This document shows, one piece after another, positions 26,206 through 35,122 of a stretch of 64,000 nucleotides of DNA. Below the pieces are notes generated by a model. It had not been told where the DNA came from. It worked only from the letters and a program-made list of their open reading frames with translations, and did no database searches. Every line of letters begins with the position of its first letter. The stretch's first letter is position 1. The stretch spans positions 24,756-88,755 of the forward strand of contig JABZFP010000027.1 of assembly GCA_014237395.1 (NCBI GenBank), written 5' to 3'. Origin of the DNA: Desulfobacteraceae bacterium. Its GTDB lineage: Bacteria > Desulfobacterota > Desulfobacteria > Desulfobacterales > UBA5852. A program made the translations under genes and the position numbers.

Positions 26206-26943
26206 ATGGCGAGGGAGGACGATTTGAAACTGGTTCAAGGCGTTGGCATCACAAAGAGGTTCGGCGGGGTGCAGGCCCTCTCCGATGTGGATTTCGAAGT
26301 GGAAAAGGGGACCATCGTCGGGCTCATCGGACCTAACGGTGCCGGTAAAACGACCCTGTTTAACATCGTTGCCGGGGCGATTGCGCCGAGTTCCGGCGTG
26401 GTTCGGTTTCAGGGCGAAGACATTACCGGATGGTCGGCCTACAAGGTCTGCCGGCGCGGCATTGCCCGCACCTTTCAGGTGACGCGACCTTTCGGGGAGA
26501 TGACCTGCCTTGAAAACGTCGCTGTGGGAGTGGTAAACCGGCAACCCGGATGCCGTCGTTCGCAATGGACCGCCCTGGCGGCCGAGTGCCTGGAAGCCGT
26601 CGGGTTGAGGGACTTGGCCGCCACCGAGGCGCGCCATCTGAACGTGGTGCAGAAAAAAAGGTTGGAGATCGCCCGGGCCCTGGCAACACGGCCCGAACTG
26701 CTCATGCTCGACGAGGTCCTCGGGGGACTCAACTCCCAGGAGATTCAGGAGGCCGTCGCTTTCATTCAGGGGCTTCGGGACCAGAGACGGCTGACGATTC
26801 TCTGGATCGAGCATGTCATGGGGGCCATCATGCAGGCCACGGAAAAAGTGATCGTGCTGGACCAGGGGAAAATACTGACCACCGGTACACCAACCGAGGT
26901 GGTCAACGACCCCCGCGTGATCCATGCCTATTTGGGAGACTAG
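26206..26943 (+). CDS. LivG-type ABC ATPase
   Basis: A 245-residue ATP-binding subunit. Walker A is GPNGAGKTT (residues about 43-51), the Q-loop follows in the VTRPFGEMTCLENV region, and Walker B is LLMLDEVLGGLN with the catalytic Glu kept. The H-loop His is in WIEHVMGA. The signature motif is atypical: LNVVQKKR replaces the usual LSYGxQRR, so the conserved Ser and Gly are missing. I have seen a similar LxVV form in related transporters, so it is probably functional. It starts 3 bases after livM. Confidence 0.9.
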   Translation: MAREDDLKLVQGVGITKRFGGVQALSDVDFEVEKGTIVGLIGPNGAGKTTLFNIVAGAIAPSSGVVRFQGEDITGWSAYKVCRRGIARTFQVTRPFGEMTCLENVAVGVVNRQPGCRRSQWTALAAECLEAVGLRDLAATEARHLNVVQKKRLEIARALATRPELLMLDEVLGGLNSQEIQEAVAFIQGLRDQRRLTILWIEHVMGAIMQATEKVIVLDQGKILTTGTPTEVVNDPRVIHAYLGD

Positions 26944-26944
26944 C

Positions 26945-27646
<702 letters not shown>

Positions 27647-27698
27647 TTCGTTCTTGAACCCATTGCTCTCGCGCAAAGGCGAAAAGGAGAAGTAAAAA

Positions 27699-28967
27699 AT
27701 GGAAGACGTGGTCATCGTTTCCGGCGTTCGGACGCCCATTGGCAGCTATATCGGCGGACTGCGAGACGTGCCGGCCTATGAACTGGCAGCACTGGTGCTG
27801 GAGGCGGCGGTCGCCAGGGCTGGCGCCGTGCCCGCCGATGTCGATGAAGTGATCATGGGGCAGTCTTACCAGAACGGAGAATCGGTCAATGTGGCCCGAA
27901 TGGCCTTGCTGGCCGCGGGCTGGCCTGTCGAGGTCCCCGGCATTACATTAGACCGGCGCTGCTGTTCGGGGCTGGATGCCATCTGTTTTGGCGCCATGAA
28001 GATCATGTGCGGGCTGGCCGATATCGTGGTCACCGGCGGTGTGGAGAGCATGAGCCGCGCCGAATTCTATCTTCCCGGTGATTTCGTCAAATGGGGCATG
28101 GGGGGGCGCATCGATCCCAAATGGGGGGTGATGCCCACGGGGCACGGGTCGCTCTCCATGTGGGGACTTCCTATTTTTGACCGGATTTCCCGGGCCAGGG
28201 TGATGAGCCAGCCGGTGGAGCGCTTCGGCGAACTCAACTCCATGATGTCCTGGGCCGAGGCCGCCGCCAGGGAAGAGGGGATTGCCCGGGAGGTGGCCGA
28301 TGCCTGGGCCGTGCGCAGCCACCAGAAAGCCTGCGCGGCCATCGCGGCAGGAAAATTCACGGAAGAGATTGTTCCCGTCACGGTGGCGCGGGCCAAGGGG
28401 GAACCGCTGGTGGTCGATTGCGACGAACCTCCCCGGTCGGATACGTCCGTGGAAAAGCTCGCCCGGTTGCGCACCGTCTATGCCGACGGAATCTGCACAG
28501 CCGGTAATTCGTCGACGGAAAACGACGGGGCCGCCGCTGTCGTTCTGATGTCGGCTGCCAGGGCGAAGGCCATGGGGCGCGCTCCGCTGGCAACCCTTAA
28601 ATCCTTTGCCGTGGCGGCCGCCGACCCTACCTTGACCTATCCGGCGGTGCCCGCATCGGTTCAAAAGACGCTGGACCAGGCCGGCCTTACCATTGACGAC
28701 ATGGATCTGATCGAAATCCAGGAGGCCTTTGCCGCCCAGGTCCTGGCCGATGCCAAGCTCATGGGCTTATCTCCGGCCGATTGCGAAGAAAAAGTGAACG
28801 TCAACGGCTCCGGGATCTCTTTAGGTCATCCCATCGCGGCCACCGGCACCATGCGGCTGGTGACGCTGCTGCACGAACTCAAGCGCCGCAACGGCCGTTA
28901 CGGCCTGGAGACCATCTGTGGCGGCGGCGGCCAGGGTATTGCCGCGATTGTGGAAAGAGAAAGCTGA
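27699..28967 (+). CDS. thiolase (acetyl-CoA acetyltransferase family)
   Basis: A 422-residue thiolase. The nucleophilic Cys is in RCCSGLDAICFGAM (about residue 89-90). The C-terminal catalytic pair is visible as NVNGSGISLGHPIAATG (His) and TICGGGGQG (second Cys). EIQEAFAAQVLAD matches the NEAFA motif with the Asn replaced by Gln, seen in some degradative or non-canonical thiolases. It would cleave a 3-ketoacyl-CoA with CoA. Its place as last gene of the sigma-54 operon, with a CoA-transferase operon in the same regulon, suggests it completes breakdown to acetyl-CoA. The ATG follows AAAAGGAGAAGTAAAAA. Confidence 0.92.
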   Translation: MEDVVIVSGVRTPIGSYIGGLRDVPAYELAALVLEAAVARAGAVPADVDEVIMGQSYQNGESVNVARMALLAAGWPVEVPGITLDRRCCSGLDAICFGAMKIMCGLADIVVTGGVESMSRAEFYLPGDFVKWGMGGRIDPKWGVMPTGHGSLSMWGLPIFDRISRARVMSQPVERFGELNSMMSWAEAAAREEGIAREVADAWAVRSHQKACAAIAAGKFTEEIVPVTVARAKGEPLVVDCDEPPRSDTSVEKLARLRTVYADGICTAGNSSTENDGAAAVVLMSAARAKAMGRAPLATLKSFAVAAADPTLTYPAVPASVQKTLDQAGLTIDDMDLIEIQEAFAAQVLADAKLMGLSPADCEEKVNVNGSGISLGHPIAATGTMRLVTLLHELKRRNGRYGLETICGGGGQGIAAIVERES

Positions 28968-29046
28968 ACAGCGTCATCATGGAACGACAGCCTCGACCCG
29001 TGGGCTTCCAGCGATTTTTCCAGAAACCAGACAAACGGAGATCGCC

Positions 29047-29580
29047 ATGACACGTATGCCCTTTTTTGTGCTTTGCTTCCTTCTGTTGCTGCCGATAAGC
29101 CTGGATGCCTCGCCGGGTGAGGGGACTCGCCATATATCCGGCAGCGGCATGGATCTTTACTTCATGGACGACAAGGTCTTCGGGACGGCCAACGGCCATC
29201 CGCTCTGGGCAATCTACAACTGCGGCGCGGACATTGTCGGGGCGATCGATATCAAGGGCACCTACCACGACCTCAATTTTAGCTATCACCGGGATGGGGA
29301 TCAACTGATCACCGGCACCTTCGGGGCGATGCCCCTGGCCATGGAAAAAATCGAGAAAACCACCGACGGGCTCGTTTACCATGTCATGGCGGGTGAAACC
29401 CCACTGCGTTTTACCATTCGCTATGAGAAGCAGGAAGACGGGCACCTGGTGAACTCGATTGTCGAGGGTAACGCCGGTGAAGACCGCCCGATTCGGTTGG
29501 TCGTGGACGGCAGGCTCTGCCCCTTTGCCACCACGGGTATCATCATGATAGCCGTCGGCGCAGCGCTTGCGGGCGATTAG
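29047..29580 (+). CDS. secreted protein of unknown function
   Basis: A 177-residue protein with a signal peptide (FFVLCFLLLLPISLDA). The mature part is beta-rich with a GSGMDLYFMDDKVFGT opening, and its C-terminal 15 residues are hydrophobic (GIIMIAVGAALAG), which could be a membrane tail. It contains one CG pair (Cys near residue 58) and another Cys near 160. I do not recognise the family. ATG follows AACGGAGATCGCC. It lies 79 bases after the thiolase, in the same direction; it may be read through from that operon, but its theme is different. Confidence 0.65.
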   Translation: MTRMPFFVLCFLLLLPISLDASPGEGTRHISGSGMDLYFMDDKVFGTANGHPLWAIYNCGADIVGAIDIKGTYHDLNFSYHRDGDQLITGTFGAMPLAMEKIEKTTDGLVYHVMAGETPLRFTIRYEKQEDGHLVNSIVEGNAGEDRPIRLVVDGRLCPFATTGIIMIAVGAALAGD

Positions 29581-29881
29581 CGTCAACACGCATTTCAAGA
29601 TGACAGGGGGCTCCCGGGCCGGTCTCCAGCGGCCGCAAAGGGCTTCGGGCGGCCGATCCCGCCACCTGGGGCAGGGCACCCCTCAAAAGCGCCTTCGCAT
29701 CTCGCAACCGAATATCCTTTGCCGTTAATCCCATTGCCATCCGGTGATGGTTCCCACACGCCCCGCGTTCGGAAAATGTCCGGGTTGGGCAAACCCCCTG
29801 ATGTGTATTATAGTGTAGCAGGGACTGCCATCGTTTCATTCTCCCGGATACCGGGGGCACCTGTGCCTGGGGGAGCCTTCA
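29581..29881. other. intergenic region with short repeat
   Basis: No gene seen. It contains a 29-base stretch (29710-29738) whose first 17 bases, GAATATCCTTTGCCGTT, recur exactly at 33983-33999, followed there by a similar second half (ending CCGTTGCC). TGTGTATTATAGTGTAG at 29802 could be the -10 of a promoter for the next gene. Confidence 0.5.
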
Positions 29882-32800
29882 ATGAAGATCTGCATCCAAT
29901 GCGGTCAGATTGTGGCCGAGGAAGTCCATACCTGCCCGTCCTGCGGTGCCGAGGTGACGGCCGGCCGCACCGCCATCGACAACTATCGCATCCTGGAGGT
30001 TTTGCACGAAGGCTATTCCAGCACTTTGTGCAAGGCTCGGTGTGAAGGACAGGACGAGCCGGTCCTGATCCGGATTTTTACCCCGCCTTCCGGTGTTGAC
30101 GCCCGCCTGGCTGAAAGACTCCAGCACGAGCTGGAAGAACTCCAAGCCCTCCCGGAAACCTATTTCGTGCGCCATCTGGCTATCAAACAGTCTGCCGAGG
30201 GGTTGTGGTATCGCATCAGTGAGTGGGTGGAGGCCTTGAATTGGGGGTCCCTTCTGGCGACGGGGCGCCTGCAGGACGCCCGCACCAGTCTGCGCCTGCT
30301 ATACCGGATTGCCTCGATACTCGACGGGCTGCACCGCATCGGCCACATCATTCCCCACCTGATTCTCGACGATATTCTGGTTTATGAAGACGATGCCGGT
30401 GCGCTCAAGGTCATGATCGATTACAAGCTCTCGCGCTTTCTCGATCCGCAGCTGGATCGTCCCGGCCCGATGCTGGCCCGCCTGCTGACGCTCCACCCGG
30501 ATATCGTCAACCAGCGTCCGCTGGACCACCGCAGCGATATCTGGTCCCTGGGCAAGGCCTTTGTCGAGATCCTCAGCGCCGATCCCGATGTGACCGATCT
30601 GCCGGCACAGGTGGCCAGTCTGCCCGTGCCGCCGGAGGTGCAGACCCTGATCCGGCTGATGCTCAGCGACGACCCCGACCTGCGGCCGCGTTCCATGGCC
30701 GAGGTGGCCGCCGTCCTGGGGCGGGTGAGCGATAAGGCCATCCAGGCTGCTGCGGAAAGACATGCGGAGACAACCGGCGGGACCACCCGCGCCATATTGC
30801 GGCGGGTGAACACACGATTGGGGCTGCTGGCCGTTCTGCTGGTCGTGCTGATCGCCGCAGGGGGTGTTCTTTGGTACAATCTTGGCGGTATGCGTCGGGA
30901 CAGCGAGACGGCCCTGATAGCCTATGCCAACCAGTACGCCGGGTCGATAGCCTTTGTGGTGGTGGACTACTGGCTGCAGCTTGATGATCGCCCCGTGTAT
31001 CGTGGCCGGTCCGAGGGAACCGCATTTCTGGCGGATCGCCAGGGCTACCTGTTGACCAATCGCCATGTGGCCTGCCCCTGGCTGGAAGATGAGCGGATGC
31101 TGGTCCTCATCGAGTTGCTGCGCGGGCGCCCGGAGAGGCTGCAGTTTGGCTATCACATGTATCTGTGGTTTGAAGGTCAGCGGGCGTTCAGCCGTCTGCC
31201 GGCCCTGTCCGACAGTGACGCGGTGGAAGATGCCTACCACATCGAATCGGCCTTCAGCTCCCGGGGGCCGCGACGGGTGAGGATTGCCGGTGTGGCCCCT
31301 TCACCGGTCGAAACACGGGAACGCGTCCGTGCGCCCCTGCGCGACGATTTTGCCGTTCTCAAAATTGACGCGATCCCTCCGGGTTTGCAGCCGCTGCCAT
31401 TGGCCGATGACTTCAAGGCGGCGGCACTTCCCAAGCTGGCCCCCCTCATTACCCTGGGGTTTCCTCTGGGCAGCCGGACCCAGGCGACAACGGTCAATGT
31501 GAGCGTGACACGCGGGCACGTCCGCCGTGCTTTTGAAAGCATGTTCCAGGTGGATGCGTCGCTGTATCCCGGCAACAGTGGCGGTCCTTTTATCGATACC
31601 CGGGGCCAGGTGGTCGGCCTGGCCGCTGTGGTGGCGGTCGGTTGGGCCAGAGGGCCGGTGCCTGTGGCCACACCGCTTTCCGATATCGGCCTGGTTTTGC
31701 CGATTACCAAAGCCGTTGCATTTCTGGAGGAGCTCAAAGCCGGGGCGTTCAAGTGGAACGGTGAGATCGATGTGGCTCTGGAACAGCGCCTGCAGCGGAT
31801 TATGGTGGCCGCCCGCGACCGGGACTGGGAGAAGGCACGCCAGCTGGCCGACCAGGAACTCGGCGCCATGCGAACACCGCCCCTGCTCATGGCGGCGGCC
31901 ATGATGCACCTGTGCGCCGGTGATCTTGACGGCGGGCGGCGGCTGTTCGACCAGGTCCTTTCCATCGATCCGGCGAACAACCTGGCCCGCCTGATGATGT
32001 TGCTGGCAGACTGGTACGAGGGCCATGCCGCAGCGACCTTTCACAGTCATTTGCTGGTGGCCCTGGACTGGCGCTCGTCCGACGAGTTCATGGGTTACCT
32101 GGCGCGCATTCTGACCGGCGAGGTGGACGCGCAGCGCGCGCTGACCGGTGGTTACACTACCGCCGAGAAAAGTTGGCTGCACCTGGTCGCCGGGCTCACG
32201 GCCGACCGCCGCGGGAGGAGCGATGTGGCCCGTTCCCTGCTGGAAAAAGCGGTCCTGGCCGCCGACGTCGACGATTGGAGCCTTTACCTGGCCCTCTCCC
32301 AGCTGGACCGGATTCAGCGCCGGCGTATGGCGCAGTCGGTCGACCCGATCATGGGGCGGGATTACCAGCGGCAGATCGCGGCATTCGATCGCCGCCTGGC
32401 AAAAACCATTGCGGATCGTGAGGAGCGGCGCGCACGGATGGTATATCTCCGGGCGGCGTTGCAGCGCGCCGACATCGACCTGGCAACCCAGCGGTCACTC
32501 CTGGAAAAACTGCGGGTGGCGGACATCGAGAACAGCGATGTGTTGATCTCCCAGGCGTACTATGCCGCGATGGACGAAGACTGGGGGGCCGCCCTTGACT
32601 ATGCGCGGCAGTTTCTGGCCCGTCCTGGACGAACGAGTGCCGGCAAGTTGAGTGTAGGGCTGCTCGAGCCCGGGATTCTGCACAAGCAGGGGGAGGCGGC
32701 CCAGGCGCGTGAGCGTTTGGCGGCATACCACGACGCCGTTATGGATCCCTGGTACCACAGCCTGAGCGGGTGCCTGTTGGATCCTGCCCTTCAGGCACAT

Positions 32801-32998
32801 GTGACAGCCAAGGCGGGAGAAAGTCCGGAAACCCTCCTGACCGGCCACACCGCACTCGGCCTGTGGTCAGAGGGCAGCGGGGATGCGCCCGGCGCCATCA
32901 AACATTACCGGGAAGCCCTGGGGTCCTATATGGACCACCGGATCGAATATGATTTCGCCAGAGCACGCATGCGACGGCTGCGGCAGACGTCGCCATGA
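29882..32998 (+). CDS. zinc ribbon, pseudokinase, trypsin-like protease and TPR fusion
   Basis: A 1038-residue multidomain membrane protein. Residues 1-25 are a zinc ribbon (Cys4, Cys7, Cys18, Cys21). Residues about 32-275 have a protein-kinase fold but lack catalysis: the HRDLKPEN loop reads IPHLILDDIL, DFG reads DYK, and the VAIK lysine is Arg (VLIR). DHRSDIWSLGKAFVEIL keeps the structural Asp and Trp of subdomain IX. A membrane helix lies at about 313-333. A trypsin-like (DegP-type) protease follows with His in LTNRHVACPW (about 394), Asp in DDFAVLKID (about 487) and Ser in YPGNSGGPF (about 565). The remainder (about 625-1038) is TPR-like helices. The kinase part would be cytosolic and the protease periplasmic. 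Confidence 0.85.
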   Translation: MKICIQCGQIVAEEVHTCPSCGAEVTAGRTAIDNYRILEVLHEGYSSTLCKARCEGQDEPVLIRIFTPPSGVDARLAERLQHELEELQALPETYFVRHLAIKQSAEGLWYRISEWVEALNWGSLLATGRLQDARTSLRLLYRIASILDGLHRIGHIIPHLILDDILVYEDDAGALKVMIDYKLSRFLDPQLDRPGPMLARLLTLHPDIVNQRPLDHRSDIWSLGKAFVEILSADPDVTDLPAQVASLPVPPEVQTLIRLMLSDDPDLRPRSMAEVAAVLGRVSDKAIQAAAERHAETTGGTTRAILRRVNTRLGLLAVLLVVLIAAGGVLWYNLGGMRRDSETALIAYANQYAGSIAFVVVDYWLQLDDRPVYRGRSEGTAFLADRQGYLLTNRHVACPWLEDERMLVLIELLRGRPERLQFGYHMYLWFEGQRAFSRLPALSDSDAVEDAYHIESAFSSRGPRRVRIAGVAPSPVETRERVRAPLRDDFAVLKIDAIPPGLQPLPLADDFKAAALPKLAPLITLGFPLGSRTQATTVNVSVTRGHVRRAFESMFQVDASLYPGNSGGPFIDTRGQVVGLAAVVAVGWARGPVPVATPLSDIGLVLPITKAVAFLEELKAGAFKWNGEIDVALEQRLQRIMVAARDRDWEKARQLADQELGAMRTPPLLMAAAMMHLCAGDLDGGRRLFDQVLSIDPANNLARLMMLLADWYEGHAAATFHSHLLVALDWRSSDEFMGYLARILTGEVDAQRALTGGYTTAEKSWLHLVAGLTADRRGRSDVARSLLEKAVLAADVDDWSLYLALSQLDRIQRRRMAQSVDPIMGRDYQRQIAAFDRRLAKTIADREERRARMVYLRAALQRADIDLATQRSLLEKLRVADIENSDVLISQAYYAAMDEDWGAALDYARQFLARPGRTSAGKLSVGLLEPGILHKQGEAAQARERLAAYHDAVMDPWYHSLSGCLLDPALQAHVTAKAGESPETLLTGHTALGLWSEGSGDAPGAIKHYREALGSYMDHRIEYDFARARMRRLRQTSP

Positions 32999-33124
32999 TT
33001 TCATCCGGCCTTTGACGCGGAAGCAAAACCTGATAACGACTATCCTTAATCTTTAAGCAGAAGAGCGGAAACCGATAACGACGTCGAAAGCCTTCATTTT
33101 TCAGAAGGGGGGCAGCGGCTAGGG

Positions 33125-33895
33125 TTGAAGAGAGAAGCCAATTCCTTGCTGACCGATACCCACACCCATATTTGCGATGCAGCTTTTGATGCCGACCGGG
33201 CCGGGGTGCTCGCACGTGCCGAGCAGGCCGGCATTCAGGCGATTATCGCCGTGGGCGAGGACCTGGCGGATGGGCGGAAAAATCTTGACCTGGCCCGTGA
33301 GTTTCCGATCCTGAAGCCCGCCGCCGGTCTTTACCCGACCCACCTGGATCTCGTCGCGGCCGAGGAGATGATGGCCTTTATCCGTGCCAGGCAGGCGGAA
33401 TTGTGCGCCGTCGGTGAAGTGGGCCTCGACTTCTGGGTGGTGAAATCGGAGAAAGAGCGGGCGCTGCAGAAAGAGATCTTCGCCCGGTTCATTGCCCTGT
33501 CCATTGAACTCGACCTGCCGTTGAACGTGCATTCGCGTTCGGCCGGCCGGCATGCCGTGGATCTGCTGGTCGCAAACGGCGCCAAGCGGGTGCAGCTGCA
33601 TGCCTTTGACGGCAAGATCACGGCGGCCCGCCCCGCCCTGGCAGCCGGCTACTTCTTCTCGATTCCCCCTTCCATCGTGCGCTCCCGCCAGAAGCAGAAA
33701 CTCGTGCGCCACCTGCCGCTGGAATGTCTGCTAGTGGAGACCGACAGCCCGGTGCTGGGGCCGGAACCCCGTGTGCGTAACGAGCCGGCCAACCTCCCCG
33801 TGTCGATTCGAGCCATTGCGGAAATAAAGGATATTCCTGAAGCACGTGTGGTTGCAGCGGTGGTAGCCAATACCCGGGCGTTATATGGATTCTGA
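33125..33895 (+). CDS. tatD: TatD-family metal-dependent hydrolase (DNase)
   Basis: A 256-residue TIM-barrel hydrolase. The metal ligands are visible in order: DTHTHICD (two His), CAVGEVGLDFW (Glu), NVHSRSAGRHAVDLL (His), LHAFDG (His) and LVETDSPVLGPE (Asp). Family members are 3'-5' exonucleases or DNA repair enzymes in the cytosol. The start is a TTG preceded by GGCTAGGG; a second in-frame TTG lies 21 bases downstream, and no ATG is available, so the N-terminus is uncertain. A decayed copy of the gene's last 15 codons is at 36768-36812. Confidence 0.88.
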   Translation: MKREANSLLTDTHTHICDAAFDADRAGVLARAEQAGIQAIIAVGEDLADGRKNLDLAREFPILKPAAGLYPTHLDLVAAEEMMAFIRARQAELCAVGEVGLDFWVVKSEKERALQKEIFARFIALSIELDLPLNVHSRSAGRHAVDLLVANGAKRVQLHAFDGKITAARPALAAGYFFSIPPSIVRSRQKQKLVRHLPLECLLVETDSPVLGPEPRVRNEPANLPVSIRAIAEIKDIPEARVVAAVVANTRALYGF

Positions 33896-33982
33896 CGACG
33901 GACGCCGCTCAAATGAAGGGGGGGCAGCTTTCCGATGACCACCATCAATGGCAATTGTCGCAAACGTCATTCTGCGGGCTTA

Positions 33983-34012
33983 GAATATCCTTTGCCGTTC
34001 ATACCCGTTGCC
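33983..34012. repeat. short intergenic repeat, copy 2
   Basis: Thirty bases starting GAATATCCTTTGCCGTT; the first 17 are identical to 29710-29726 and the last part is similar. A weaker version (ATCCTTTGCCG) occurs at 5587. All lie 60-130 bases after a gene end. Confidence 0.5.
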
Positions 34013-34127
34013 TGAAGGGCAAGCATGACTATCTTCTTTAAGGGCAGCCTGCGGGCGCATCACTTGACGACTGATGGAGAACAATGTCTGTCGATTTTAA
34101 ATGTCTTCCCGAAAGAGATCATGGCCC

Positions 34128-35075
34128 ATGCGCCTTAAATCAAATAAGAGATTGATACGGATACGGCTACTTGCCTTTCTGGTTTTTCTTTCCAGTGCCG
34201 GGAACCTTATCGGTCCGTCCTCTCTGTCGATAGCCAAAACCGTTCAGCGCCAGGCAGGGGCCATGACGCTGCCGCCGGACCTTTGGGCTGATTCGGCCCC
34301 GGAGCGCTTCTCACCGGAAACCCTGTTTGACATCATTAACGGCGATGCGGATCTGTATCTCAAGGCCGGTTTTGTCGCGCTCGAATTCCAGCGGTTTCTT
34401 CTTAATAATGATTCCCGGAAATCAATGGACTTGTTTGCCTACCAAATGAACCGGCACCGCAGCGCATTTTCCGTCTTCAGCGTTCGGCGTGGGCGGGAGG
34501 CGGTGCCGGAAAGCCTGACGCGGTTTGCCTACCGCTATCGAAATGGGCTTTTTTTTGTTCACGGGCCATTTTATATCGAAATCATAGCGGCCGAAGAAAC
34601 GAACCTGGTGGTGGATGCCATGCATCGTCTGGCGGCTGCATTCATGGAAGCGCATCCGGTCGAAGTGCTGCCGATTCCTGAACTGGAGCGCTTTCCCTCG
34701 GAAAATATGATCCCCGGAAGTATAGTCCTGTACCCCGCCGGAGGCTTCGGCTTCGAAGCTTTCGATAATCTGTTTACGGCCCTTTATCAGGTGAAAGGGG
34801 GCGAAGCGACGGCTTTTTTCCGCCCCTGCGGCTCTCCGGAGGAGGCCGCCCGGTTGTCGGGCGGCTATCAGGCTTTTCTGCTGGAATACGAGGGCGCTAT
34901 GATTCCTTTGGATGACGCCCTGCCCAACAGCCGGATGTTGCGTGTGGCGGACAGCTACACCCTGGTCTTTACCCACGGCCGAACCGTCGCCGGTGTCCAG
35001 GATGCGGCCACGCCGGAGCAGGCCACGATGCTGGCCCGGCGGCTGAGCGCGGCCCTGTCATCCGGCCAAAACTGA
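34128..35075 (+). CDS. secreted DUF6599-like protein
   Basis: A 315-residue protein with a basic N-terminus and signal peptide (LLAFLVFLSSAGNLIG). The mature part starts with LPPDLWADSAPERFSPETLFDIINGDADLYLKAGF, which I associate with the DUF6599 family: a GDAxLYLxxGF core followed by a strand-rich domain. No catalytic residues are evident. It is immediately before a Tat-exported aldo/keto reductase (47 bases), and both would be outside the cytosol, so they may act together. The start is uncertain between 34101 and 34128; the latter is kept because AAGAGA lies about 10 bases upstream and the signal peptide is then compact. Confidence 0.65.
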   Translation: MRLKSNKRLIRIRLLAFLVFLSSAGNLIGPSSLSIAKTVQRQAGAMTLPPDLWADSAPERFSPETLFDIINGDADLYLKAGFVALEFQRFLLNNDSRKSMDLFAYQMNRHRSAFSVFSVRRGREAVPESLTRFAYRYRNGLFFVHGPFYIEIIAAEETNLVVDAMHRLAAAFMEAHPVEVLPIPELERFPSENMIPGSIVLYPAGGFGFEAFDNLFTALYQVKGGEATAFFRPCGSPEEAARLSGGYQAFLLEYEGAMIPLDDALPNSRMLRVADSYTLVFTHGRTVAGVQDAATPEQATMLARRLSAALSSGQN

Positions 35076-35122
35076 CTGTTTTACGTTTCGATAGCGATCT
35101 GAAAGTGAATGGGAGGTACCAA

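Noticed and set aside
33020..33085. A duplicated GATAACGAC motif before tatD
   Set aside because: Two copies of 9-10 bases in a short gap are too little to support an operator.
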